Below, piece by piece: positions 36,960-48,700 of a stretch of 64,000 nucleotides of DNA. The notes under the pieces are model-generated. The model did not search any database and was not told the origin of the DNA. It was given only the letters and a program-made list of their open reading frames with translations. The stretch covers positions 29,039,659 through 29,103,658 of the forward strand of contig CM072811.1 in the NCBI GenBank assembly GCA_037013495.1. The letters run 5' to 3'. Within the stretch, counting starts at the first letter, position 1. Each line of letters opens with the position of its first letter. Position numbers and translations under genes: made by a program. Source of the stretch: Hippophae tibetana. Its lineage: Eukaryota > Streptophyta > Magnoliopsida > Rosales > Elaeagnaceae.

Positions 36960-39900
36960 ATAGTTAGAAACGATCAATAGGAAGTCAAATTTGAGTGGGA
37001 GCAATGACGTAGATGAAGGAAGAGTGAAAATTGAGAAATTTGATGGCACAAATTTCGAGTTTTGGAAAATGTAGATAGAGGATTATCTGTATCAAAGAAA
37101 TCTATATCAACCCCTTTCAGGGAAAAAGCTAGAGGCTATGAAGAAAAAAGATTGGAATCTTCTAGACAAACAAACCCTCGAAGTTATTTGATTGACGTTA
37201 TCCCGTAATGTTGCTTTCAACATAGCAAAGGAAAAGACCACGACAGGTCTTATGGAAACTCTCTCCAATATGTATGAGAAACCATCAACCTCAAACAAAG
37301 TGCACTTGATGAGGCGTTTGTTGAATTTGTGGATGACAGAAGGCATATAGGTAGCTCAACATCTCAATGAACTCAACACAGTCACAACCCAATTGAGTTC
37401 AATGGAAATTGAATTCGATGAAGAAGTACGAGAATTGATACTTTTGTCTTCTTTACCAGAAAGATGGAATGCTACTGTCACGGCTGTGAGTAGCTCGTCA
37501 GGAAGCAACAAGTTGAAATTTGATGATGTTCGTGATCTGGTTCTCAGTGAAGAGATCTGACGTAGAGAGTTAGATGCATGGTCAACTACTTCAGTTTTGT
37601 ATACAGAGTCAAGATGAAGAAATTTAACCAGAGCGAACGGACGTGGTAAAACAGACTACCGAGGTAGATCAAATGATAGGAGGTCCAAATCCAAGAATCC
37701 TAATAATTCCCATAGCTCGAAGACTATCGAGTGTTGGAATTGTGGAAGAACCGGGCACTACAAAAATCAGTGCAATAGTGCACCGAAGGACAAACAAGTG
37801 AAGGTAGAGGTAAATGTTACTTACACCACAAGAGGAGATGATGCATTGATATGCTCTTTAGAGAGCAAGAAAGAATCTTGGGTGTTAGACTCTGGAGCAT
37901 CGTTCCATGCTACTTCACAGAAAGAATTCTTCGAAAAATATGTCCCCGGAAACCTTGGAAAAGTATATCTTAGTGATGATCAACCATGTGCTATTATTGG
38001 CAAAGGTGTAGTGAAGATTAAGTTAAACGAGTCTGTTTAGGAGCTGAAGGATGTCAGGTATATTCCCGACCTCAGAAGGAACTTAATCTCAGTAGGGCAG
38101 TTGGCTAGTGAAGGCTACACTACGATCTTTCATGGTGATGATTGGAAGATTTTAAAGGGTGCAATGAAACACAAAATCCGTGGCACCAGAAACTAGGCCA
38201 TATGAGTGAGAAGGGGATGAAGATTATGCACTTAAAGGGAAAACTTCCAGGTCTACAGTCTACAGAGATAGACATGTGCAAATATTGCATACTTGGAAAG
38301 CAAAAAAGTGTCAGCTTTCAGACAAGTTGCAGAACCCTAAAGAAGGAAAAGCTAGAGCTTATTCACTTTGATGTTTGGGGACTAAAGACCCTATCATCTA
38401 TTGGTGGGAAACACTACTTCGTGAATTTCATTGATGATCACTCTCGGAAGGTATGGGTTTACTTTCTAAAGTATAAGTCTAAAGTATTTGAGGATTTCAG
38501 AAGATGGAAAGCTATGGTGGAAAATGAGACGGGTTTAAAGATTAAAAAGCTTAGAACCGATAATGGTGGTGAATATGAAGACACAAGATTCAAAAACTTA
38601 TATTATAAGCACATGATTAGAAGCACGCCTCAACACAATGGTGTAGTTGAGCGTATGAACCAAACATTGACACAAAGAGCCAGAAGCATTCGTATACAGT
38701 CAGGTCTATCGAAGCAATTCTGGGCAGAAGCAATCAACATAACAGCTTACTTGATCAACTGAGGCCCCATTTGTTCCATTGGAGCATAGAATACCAGAGG
38801 AGGTATGGAGCAGAAAAGAGGTGAAACTATCACATCTAAAAGTTTTCGGCTGTGTAGCATTTGTGCATATCAGTGATCAAGGTAGGAATAAGCTTGATCC
38901 CAAATCCTAGAAATGCACATTCATCGGTTATGGTGAGGATGAGTTTGGCTACCGCATTTGGGATGACAAAAACAATAAAGTGATCCATAGTAGAGATGTG
39001 ATTTTCAACGAAAGGGTGATGTATAAGAACAAACATAAAATAGACGCCAACGACTCAGAGCAGAATGAGTCAGTATTTATAAATACAGATGATGTCCTAG
39101 ATAGTTCCGCAATAAACCCAATTGTAATAAGTCCTCAGCCAGAAGAACTTATTGGACAGAGCAGTATGCAGTGGTCCAACACACCACATCCTCCTACTCT
39201 AGCTCCTGTATTAAGAAGGTCTTCTCGACCTCATGTGCCTAACAGAAGATACATGAACTATATGTTGCTGACTGATGGTGGGGAGCCTGAATGCTATGAT
39301 GAAGCTTGTAAGACTCGAGATTCTAGCAAGTGAGAGCTTGCCATGAAAGAAGAAATGAAATCTCTCATCTCTAACCAGACATGGGAACTAGCTGAGTTAC
39401 CTATGGGAAAAAAAGCACTTCACAATAAATGGGTGTACCAGGTGAAAGAGGAGCATGCTGGCTCCAAGAGATACAAAGCCCGCCTAATTGTCAAAGGGTT
39501 TCAATAGAAGGAAGAAGTTGACTATAATGACATTTTCGCTCCCGTTGTGAAGCTCAATACTATCAGATCAGTGTTGAGTATTGTAGCTATTGAAGATCTT
39601 CATCTTGAACAGTTGGATGTGAAGACTGCATTCCTTCATGGAGATTTAGATGAAGAGATATACATGTACCAGTCAGAAGGTTTCTCAAAAAAAGGGAAGA
39701 AGAACATGATGTGCAGACTTAAGAAGAGTTTGTATGGCCTAAAACAAGCCCCGAGACAATGGTACAAATTTTTTGACAGCTTCATGCACAAGGAAGGTTT
39801 CTAAAAGTGCAATGCTGACCATTGTTGCTACTTCAAGAGATATAGGTCTAGTTATATCATTTTACTACTTTATGTTGATGATATGTTAGTAGCAGGTTCA

Positions 39901-40835
39901 GATATGGATGATATTAAAAGGTTGAAGCAACAATTATCAAAAGAGTTTGACATGAAAGACTTGGGTCCAACAAAGAAGATTCTTGGAATGCAAATCACAA
40001 GAAATAAGAAGAAAAGATCCTTGCAGTTATCTTAGGCAGAGTACATCAATCGGGTTTTGTAGAGATTCAACATGGGCGATGCCAAGCCAGTTAGCACACC
40101 CTTAGCCAGTCATTTTTGCCTATCTAAGGATCACTCCTCTCAGACAGAGGAAAAGAGAGAATTCATGGCTAAGGTTCCTTATGCCTCAGCCATTGGAAGT
40201 TTGATGTACGCAATGGTCTGTACGAGACCATACATTGGCCATGCAGTGGGAGTTGTTAGCAGATTTATGTCAAACCGAGGGAAAACTCATTGGGAAGCAG
40301 TCAAGTGGATTTTGAGGTATCTGCGAGGCACCACAAAAAAGTGCTTGTACTTTAGTAAATGAGAGTTACAAGTACAAGGGTACGTAGACGCAGACTTTGG
40401 AGGTAAAGTTGATCACCGAAGAAGCACCATCGGTTATATATTTACTGTTGGAACTACATCTGTTAGTTGGATGTCACAAATACAAAAAAATGTCACTTTA
40501 TCCACTACATAGGCTGAGTATGTAGCAGTAACTGAAGCTAGTAAAGAGATGATATGACTTCAAGGTTTGTTAACTGACCTGAGATTTAAACAGGAGAAGA
40601 ATGTTCTGTAGAGTGATAGTCAAAGTGCAATACACTTAGCGAAGAATTCAACATTTCATTCTAGAACCAAGCATATTGGACTTCGTTATCACTTCATCAG
40701 ATCTCTATTGGAAGATGATATGTTAATATTGGAGAAGATTCATGGAAGCAAAAATCCAGCAGATATGTTAACTAAGGTGGTGACTATTGACAAACTGAAG
40801 TTGTGCTCAACTTCAGTTGGTCTGCTAGAGTAACA
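36960..40835 (+). pseudogene. gag-pol of the copia element
   Basis: Gag starts near 36960 (FDGTNFEFWKM at about 37036-37070), followed by a UBN2-type region and a canonical CCHC knuckle CWNCGRTGHYKNQC at 37732-37773. Protease has WVLDSGASFHAT at about 37879-37914. GAG-pre-integrase (WHQKLGHMSEKGMK) begins at about 38180. Integrase has FDVWG, FIDDHSRKVWVYFL, LRTDNGGEYE and HNGVVERMN (38370-38660). RT has LDVKTAFLHGDLDEEIYM (about 39614-39667), SLYGLKQAPRQWYK and YVDDM (about 39870-39884). RNase H runs to about 40835. Stops interrupt every domain; several are TAG where relatives have CAG, or TGA where they have CGA or TGG. A one-base shift near 38762 separates the integrase core from its C-terminal block. 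Confidence 0.9.
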
Positions 40836-40903
40836 AGACTAGAAAATTTGCTGCATTGATCGAGGTGTGAAGAGAGATTGAAATCAGTCTTCAAGTGGGA
40901 GAT

Positions 40904-41341
40904 TGTTGAAGATTGTTATAAAGTTCCTTAATTTAAGGAGCAAAACAAGGAGCAATTTATGGAGCAAAAACAATGAGCTTAATTCAATGAGCAATTTAAG
41001 AAACCATTAATTTAAGGAGTAATTCAAAGAGTGAATTTTCATATAAATAGATATGTAATTGTAATGAATTAATCATCCATAGTGTTCATTCCAATTGAGA
41101 GAAAATCTTTTGTGAGAGAAAATTGAGAGTAATTTTCTTGAGTGTAATTGAGTTATGAGTTATGAGTTGTGAGTGTTGTAAACACCTTGTGTAATTTCTC
41201 CCCTTTTAGTAAAATGATTTGCAGCAAGTCCGAAGACGTAAACAAGATTGGCCGAATCCCGTTATCAAATTTGTGTGTTATTTTTCTATTATTACTTTCT
41301 CATAAATCTGATTTATTGAGAATTTGCATAATTTCCCATCA
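40904..41341 (+). repeat. 3' LTR of the 36348-41341 copia element
   Basis: Starts TGTTGAAGATTG right after the polypurine tract AAGTGGGAG and ends TTTCCCATCA. A likely polyadenylation/R region lies in the stretch around GTAATTTCTCCCC TTTTAGTAAAATG (about 41191-41217). Confidence 0.9.
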
Positions 41342-42010
41342 CTAAGCAAGTCCAGATGTTTAAATGCTAGTCTTACAACTGATAAGGTGGTGTTAAATCT
41401 TAGTTCTATTAACAATAAAAGATTGGTTTGGGATCTAGATAAGCTTGGATGGATGAGATTCTCTGCCATTGGTTACTATTTTGGATGGTTTTGGCTTTTC
41501 CTAGTTTGTGTTTAACTTATTACTTGGATGTTAATGTTAGTAGTGGTTTATTATTTTGTTTGGTTATATGCTCTATATGATACTATTTGTATTTTGTTTT
41601 AGGTTATATTTGTTAGTTATTTTGTTTTCTCATGTGTTCAGAGCATACATGTCATTTGTTACTTTAACGGATTTAATTAACTCTTTTTTTCTGGCTGAAC
41701 AACTAAAAAGATGCCTAATATTATTCTTAGAGATTTTGATTAGATGAGTATTGTATGGTATTTTTTTTCGTTTTAATACTATATGACACTAATGAAAAAA
41801 CAATACTAATGATATAGATTTAAATCTACCATTAATTAATGATATTAACAAAAAATTATCAAATTTTAATACTTAAATGATACTAAGTAGTGAATTTAAA
41901 AGAAATTACATTTTACATTTACCTATAATTTCTCAACATTACTCGTGCTAAAAACGAAAAAGAAAACGATGTGACGACGGTATGAGAAGTGATAAAACAA
42001 TTAATAAAAC
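41342..42010. other. Intergenic spacer upstream of gene 2
   Basis: T-rich left half with no ORF of note; AT-rich right half. It holds no recognised repeat. The promoter of gene 2 starts at its right edge. Confidence 0.45.
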
Positions 42011-42021
42011 TACAACGGTCA
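42011..42021 (+). promoter_or_regulatory. MSA-like element (10 of 11)
   Basis: TACAACGGTCA matches the mitosis-specific activator consensus YCYAACGGYYA except at the second base. It lies 231 bp upstream of the start codon of gene 2. MSA elements bind three-repeat MYB factors and drive G2/M expression in plants. Confidence 0.5.
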
Positions 42022-42036
42022 GAAAAATAGTAAACG

Positions 42037-42046
42037 TTTTTCCGCC
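42037..42046 (+). promoter_or_regulatory. E2F-like site
   Basis: TTTTTCCGCC resembles the plant E2F site (TTTSSCGC-type) but is not a perfect match. It lies between the two MSA motifs and next to a third AACG core (CCAACGTTCA). Confidence 0.3.
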
Positions 42047-42082
42047 AACGTTCACTTCGCATTCTGAGTTGCATATTAAGAA

Positions 42083-42093
42083 TCCAACGGTTA
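42083..42093 (+). promoter_or_regulatory. MSA element (perfect match)
   Basis: TCCAACGGTTA fits every position of the consensus YCYAACGGYYA. It lies 159 bp upstream of the start codon of gene 2, a usual position for a functional MSA element. Confidence 0.65.
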
Positions 42094-42251
42094 CATTTTA
42101 CCCCAACATAATCTAAAGTTCCTCAACTCAACAATGCCTAAACCTCTCTCTGTCCCTTAATTTCTTACTCGCTCCCTCGCATCACTGACTCAGCTCCTGG
42201 TTCACAAACAATACTTGTCACTTTCTTTTCGGGAATCAATTCCTGCTGGGA

Positions 42252-44579
42252 ATGGAACCTGCAAAAATCGATTGGAAAAACATTGACTCAAGATTTGTAG
42301 AAGACGAGCACTACGAACACATTAACGCCCCCAAGTGGTTCGATTTCTTGGATCCCCTTGAACCCTCGGTTGACGACGAATCTTGGTTTTGCCGGCCCGG
42401 TTAGCCACTCTTGTTCTATCTCTTAAGTCTCTTGAATAAATTTTGTACCTCAATTTATTTAAATAGCTATATCAATATTCCTTTATATAGATTGCAACCA
42501 TCCAAAGACAGCTCAAGATTTCATCAGCTCTACTCCTTCAAAGGTTTCATTCGCGCCCTCATCTCTCTCTATCGAATTTGGCTTGTTTGGTTTCTTAAAA
42601 AAAAAAAAGAGAGAGAAAAGCAAATCAAGATAACGTTTCTTCTGAGTTCCGGCACTCCCAACTTTTTCTCGGTTATCAAACAAAACAACGGCATTGACTT
42701 TTTTTTTCGAGTTTGATCTTATCTCTTGTTTGATTTGGTGCAGCTTCACAGCGCAGCTGACATCTCTTCTATAACTCCTCTTGGCGATAAAACGCAAAGG
42801 TACTCAATGAATTAAAAAAAAACCCTAAGCTTTCTGGTGTTGATTAAACTTGTTTGTGTTAGATTTTTTGTTATTTGAATTAGCTGAGCTTGACTATTCA
42901 CTAATCGTATAGGGAAGAGAAATTGAAGAGGAGAGGGGTAGCTCAATTTTGGAATTCAAAATTCAATGAAGATAGTGAAAATAAGAATCCAAATCTATAT
43001 TCAAGTCCTCTAGCTAAGAACTTGATGAAATCGAGCTCACAGAAAATTGTGGAGAAAAATGAAAAGGAAGGAGTGGAGGAGAGCAAAGACGTACTGAGTA
43101 GAATGAAAAGCACAGTCTCTGCTAGAAATTTATTTGCAGGGAGGGATATACTGAATCAGATAACAGAGTTCTGTAGTGAATTGAAAAGAATGGCTACAAA
43201 AGCAAGGGAGAGAGAGAATTCCGAAAGCAATATGGAGAAGAGTGTCAAGGAGGAAGAGGTCCAAGTTGAAGTTGAGGTTTTGGGTGACAAGGATTTGAGG
43301 AAAAGAGAGAGGAAGCCACTGCTTGAGGTCAAGGTGGTTGAAGAGACTTATCCATCTCAAGGAATACAACAGAGTAATAGTAATATTAGTAGTAAGGAGA
43401 AGCAAATTAGGAGGAAAAAGTAAGTTCACACTCTTTTTATATTGTGTTAATATCTGTCTTATAGTATACTTCTAGTCTAATTGTTTGTGTTTTCCTGGCT
43501 CATATATGTATCTAGTTTAATAACTCTGAAGATGAGATAAGCTCAAGACGTTGGACTAGTTTATCTAGTGTTTGTTTCTTTGTGTTTCTATGAAAACTGT
43601 TTCTTTGGTTGATTGATTCAGAAGCACTTTTTTGATGTCATGGACGTGTTTACAAGGTCTTTGAAGTAACCCTTGATCTATTTGTGTGTGTATGTTTGTT
43701 TGCTTGTGCTAAGTAATTTAGGATGAATTTCTTTCAGACTAAAGAAGGACTTGATTTTTTTACTTGGGTTTGAGAAGTAGAAATATATATACTCTTGATC
43801 TAATTGCATGTTTCTGTTGTACACGTATATAATATTGGACACTAAAGTTGAATTTCATGGTTATGATGATATATGCTCCCAAATTGTATAGGAGAATTGA
43901 TGAAGCAGAGAACGTCTCCATCTCTGTGAGCTTGGAGAATGTAAAGCGCAAAGGAGGTGACTCAGTGTTGCAAATCAGGACAAATCCTCCCTCTCCACAA
44001 TGCTTTTCTGCCACAAGGGTCCCCGGCAAAACCACTCCTCCTTCCAAGTCTAAGATGATGACGATGGTATGTACATATTTGCCTCACATATTAGGCTAGA
44101 AATGGACTCAAAGATGACAATTCAGACGTTGATATAAAAAAGAAAAAACGATAATATAATATATATTCAACATAGTAGTCACTATAACCAACAACATAGT
44201 AGTCACTATAACCAACTGGATAAATGATTATAACTATGGGTGAGGCAAGAGGAAATGCTAAGTCTACTTAAGAGGAAATGCTTTTGTTGTGTATGATGCA
44301 AGAACGGGGAAAGAATTCAACGTTTTGGATAAACAATTATAACTATAGTAATATTCATTATGAGCTAGGTTAATTGCTTTATTGTGTTTATGTTGAACAC
44401 GTGATCTGTTTTAGGAAAGCGGAATTCTAAGGGAGCAGAATACTAAGGTGCTAGTAAAGTCGGAGAAGGCAGGCAAAAGTCCAATTACTACTACAACTAG
44501 TACTGTTTCAGTTTCTGATATTGATAAACAAGCGCGGGCTTTGGATGTATTTTGGTTTCTCAAGCCTTGCACTCTCTAA
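42252..44579 (+). CDS. Plant-specific protein, possibly mitotic (TPX2-like or related), 6 exons, 367 aa
   Basis: Exons: 42252-42399, 42491-42543, 42744-42799, 42913-43419, 43892-44066 and 44415-44579. All five introns are GT-AG and the joined frame is open to TAA, giving 367 aa. The N-terminus (residues 1-70) is the best-ordered part: MEPAKIDWKNID, then INAPKWFDFLDPL, then DDESWFCRPDCNHPKT, a pattern I associate with a conserved but poorly described plant family. Exon 4 encodes a highly charged Lys/Glu/Ser-rich region with ARNLFAGRDILNQITEFCSEL and possible coiled coil; exon 5 is basic and Pro/Ser-rich. There is no signal peptide or membrane segment. The highly charged build and the MSA motifs upstream suggest a microtubule- or division-related role, but that is inference; TPX2-like proteins are one candidate. 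ATG 42252 is the first ATG that opens the conserved block. Confidence 0.85.
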
Positions 44580-45097
44580 AGCACCACTCAGCAGATTAAT
44601 TCATTCATTTCTTTTTATTCAGTTTAGCTCCATTATGTTGATGTCAATAAAAAGAAAACTGTAAGTAAAATGAGAGTAATTAATTATCATAACATTTTTA
44701 CTAATTTTGATGATTTATTTCCTTTTCAACTCATTATGTATCCAAATCCACTACTTTTTCACCTCCATTATATCGTCTCATTCAAAAATACACTAAATGG
44801 TCCATTAATTGCGCTACGTCATAAGTATTGTTTTCCCATTAGTGTCAGATTTTAATTTTATTTATTTGAAAAATTGATATTTTTAAAATAAATTATGTTG
44901 AATAGATTACTTTAAAAAATCTATTAACTTAATGTATCTTACATATAAGGTAATATCAACTTAATGTATATTTTATATCATATAAGATAGATTTTTTAAA
45001 AATGTAATTCTTACAAAAGGATGATAGAAATTAAGAGAACCCAAAAGTGAAGAACTTGTAGACTCGTTAATAGCAACCAGAGCACAAAGAACGCAAG
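44580..45097. other. 3' flank of gene 2 and AT-rich spacer
   Basis: Contains the likely 3' UTR of gene 2, then AT-rich DNA with repeated ACTTAATGTAT words near 44930-44970. No gene or defined mobile element seen. Confidence 0.45.
44646..44651 (+). terminator. Polyadenylation signal candidate of gene 2
   Basis: AATAAA, 67 bases after the stop codon, followed by further A-rich sequence. Confidence 0.5.
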
Positions 45098-45512
45098 TGT
45101 CGTAAAGAGGAAGCCACAATTCAATCCAGAAAAACATATGAACTCATAATCACAATTCAATCTAGAAAACCATATAGAACTCATAATTTAAATGTAGCGG
45201 AAACAAAATTGGATTGAAACATACTTCCTGCCATTGATCAAATTTCAATTTGATGCTCTCACTAGTTTCTCACACTTATTTACTGCGTATTGATGGTGTA
45301 TTTGAATTGTTGCAGTTAATAGTGAGGGGATCTGATTCTTTATTAAGGTTCTTCCATCAAGAACCTCGTTCGGTTTTGGAATCGACGTACGGTTCTGACG
45401 AAATCGACGTATGGTTCTGACGAAAATGAGGTTCTGACGAAACCGACGTACGGTTCCGATGAAACCGAACCGTCGCCATGATTCACTTTACGTTGTACCA
45501 CTTTGATTTGCA
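45098..45512 (-). repeat. 3' LTR with expanded internal repeat
   Basis: Ends (plus strand) in TTTGATTTGCA at 45512, next to the polypurine tract. It shares with 51013-51362 the blocks around CACAATTCAATC, TTTGATGCTCTCACTA and GGTTCTTCCATCAAGAACC. It contains about four diverged copies of CGACGTACGGTTCTGACGAA at 45376-45465, where the other LTR has one. Its first 60 bases also carry a partial duplication of the CACAATTCAATC block. Confidence 0.82.
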
Positions 45513-45779
45513 TTCTCCCACTTGGTGCAAACATTAAGTGAAATTCTCTTGAGTAACAAAACACATGAATCATAGCGAGTATTATCTTCCATGTATTACA
45601 ATGTATTTAGTTTCTCAAGTACAATACTTTATGTGGTAACGAAACTTAATGAATAAATCCTATATTTATTCTTGGTCCAATAAAATATATATTTTCTCAA
45701 ATAAATTAAGGTGCATATGAATATGAGAAAATATCACAATATATAAGAGTTTCATTAATAAATTGTATATATACATTTA

Positions 45780-48700
45780 CTAAGTGGAACCAATTCCCAT
45801 TTTCTCTACATGATCCTTGAATTTCATTGGTGGCATGCCTTTAGTCAAAGGATTAGCAATCATCAACTCAGTGCTTACGTGCTCAATGACCACTTTCTTT
45901 TCCTTAACACGTTCTCTTATGGCCAAGTACTTAATGTCGATGTGCTTACTACGACTATCACTTTTGTTGTTCTTAGCCATAAATACAGCAATTGAGTTGT
46001 CATAGTACAATCTTAATGTCCTAGAAATAGAGTCAACTATTCTAAGCTCGAAAATGAAACTCTTTAACCATACACCATGCGATGTGGCCTCAAAACATGA
46101 TACGAACTCGACCTCCATAGTAGAAGTAGCAGTCAAGGACTATTTTGTACTTTTCCAAGACACAGGTCCATCGGAAAGCATGAAAATGTAACCAGATGTT
46201 GATTTTTGTGAATCAACACAGCCAACAAAGTCCGCATTGGAGTAGCCAATTACTTCAAGTTCATCAGTTCGTTTATACATGAGCATATAATCCTTGGTTC
46301 CTTGTAGGTACCTCATCACTTTCTTTGCAGCTTTCCAATGGCCAACACTTGGGTTACTCTGATATCTCCCTAGCATCCCAACAAAAAATGCAATGTAAGG
46401 TCTGGTGCAGACCTGAGCATACATCAGGCTTCCAACAATTGAAGCATATGGAATGGTTTTCATCTGTTCTCTTTCAAAATCATTCTTTGGACATTGGTCC
46501 AAATTGAACTTATCACCCTTCACAATGCGAGCAACACTTGGTAAACAATCCTTCATCCGAAATCTCTCTAAAACTTTATTGATATAGGTTTCCTAAGATA
46601 AACCCAAGACACCTCGAAGTCTATCTCTATGGATCTTAATGCCAATGACATAAGATGCCTCACCCATATCCTTCATATCAAAATTTTTTAGGGGAATTGT
46701 TTTACCTCATGTAGCAAACCCCTATCATTGGCTGCAAGCAAAATATCATCCACATATAGCACCAAAAAACAAATCTTACTCCCACTAACCTTCTGGTATA
46801 TACATTGATCCATGGCGTTCTCTTCAAAACCAAATGAAGTGATGACATTATGGAATTTCAAATACCATTGATGGGAAGCTTGTTTTAATCCATATATGGA
46901 TTTATTAAGCTTACAAACCAAATGCTCACCATCACTAGAGAAGAATCCTTCAGGTTGTTTCATATAAACCTCTTCCTCTAGGTTACCATTAAGGAAAGTC
47001 GTTTTCACATCCATTTGCTGCAAATCCAAATCAAAATGGGCAACCAATGCCATGACCACACGAAGTAAATCTTTCTTAGATACATGAGAAAATGTCTCCG
47101 TGTAGTCGATTACTTCCCTTTGAGTGAATCCTTTGGCAATGAGTCTTGCCTTATGTCTCTCAATGTTGCCTTGTGAGTCTTTCTTTGTTTTGAAGACCCA
47201 TTTACATACAATTGCTTTCACACCATCAGGCAACTTGATGAGATCCCAGACTCAGTTAGACGCTATAGAATCCATCTCTTCTTTCATGGCATTGTACCAT
47301 AAGTTCGAAACCTCTAAACTCATGGCCTGTGAAAACGTCTTATGATCATTTTCGGCTCCAACATTATAGTCACATTCTTTTAGATACACAACACAATCAT
47401 TAGGAATCGCTGATTTCCTTACTCTAGTAGATCTTCTTAATGTTGCATCAACATTCTCCTGAGGAGCAGGATCATGTTGTTCAATAGTTGTAGGCATCTG
47501 TTGAACTTCAACATCTACTGGATGGGGATCAACAGCTTGTGGTACTTCCAAGATTGGTTCTTCAACATGCGTTTGTACTCGAGGCGTGTTGTTAATAATA
47601 ACGATCAGTCCATTACTGGAAGTGACATATTGAGCATCTGAATGATCTATCTCAGAACCAATGCCCTGGGATCGATCGCTCCCACTAATCAAGTAATTCT
47701 CAAGAAATTTTGCATTTCTTGATTCCACAAACCTAGTGTTGTGAGATGGACAGTAAAATCTATAACCTTTAGACCGTTCGACATATCCAATGAAATACCC
47801 CCTAATAGTCCTTAGGTCCAACTTCTTCTCTTGTGGATTATAAATCCTCACCTCAGACGGGCATCCCTAAACGCACATATGTTGCAAACTTGGTTTCCAA
47901 CCTTTCCATAATTCAAATGGCGTCTTTGAGACAGCCTTGGTTGGAACTTGGTTTAATATATACACATCCGTCTTTAAAGCTTCAATCCACAAGGATTTAG
48001 GAAGATTGGAGTTTCTAAGCATACTCCGCACCATGTCCAATAGTGTTCGGTTTCTCCTTTCTGCTATACCATTATAGTCTGGTGAACCAGGCATAGTGTA
48101 TTGGGCAACTATCCCATGTTCTTGAAGAAACTTAGCAAATGGACTAGGCGCTTGTCCATTCTCAGTGTATCTACCATAATATTCACCACCTCTATCTGAT
48201 CTCACGATCTTTATTTGCTTTCCACATTGTTTCTCTACTTCAACCTTAAAGCTCTTGAAGGAATCTAATGCTTTGCTCTTATTATGAAGCATGTAGAGAT
48301 ACATATATCGAGAAAAATCATCAATAAAGGTGATAAAATATTTCTGACCTTGAATGTCCATGTCTGGACAACATATATCTGTATGTATGATTTCTAATAT
48401 GTTTGAACTCCTATTGGCACCTTTCTTTGACTTGTTAGTTTGTTTTCCCTTAATGCAGTCCACATATGTCTCAAAATCAGTAAAATCTAGAGTACTAAGT
48501 ACCCCATCTTTCACTAATCTTTTAATTCTTTCTATGGAGATATGTCCTAATCTCCTATGCCATAACGTAGAAGAGTCATCGTCAATAATACACCTTTTAG
48601 TGCCAGCTTGAACATGCATAACGTTATGAGTGGCATTATTTCGTAAATTAATGCAGTAAAGACCATCAGACAAAATACCATTCCTAACACAATCAGATTT

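Larger units (their letters stand above)
36348..41341 (+). mobile_element. Full-length Ty1/copia retrotransposon, Tnt1/Tork-like, inactive
   Basis: About 4,994 bp with two LTRs (36348-36828 and 40904-41341), a primer-binding site (36831-36842) and a polypurine tract (40893-40901). Gag, protease, integrase, RT and RNase H are in the usual copia order. The flanking five-base sequences CTAGG (left) and CTAAG (right) differ at one position and could be a mutated target duplication. The LTRs differ by many substitutions plus a roughly 40-bp duplication in the 5' LTR, so the insertion is old. Numerous stops and at least two frameshifts prevent expression of the polyprotein. Confidence 0.92.

Noticed and set aside
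42513-42797. Minus-strand ORF of 94 codons
   Set aside because: Shadow of exons and introns of gene 2, which has correct splice sites on the plus strand.
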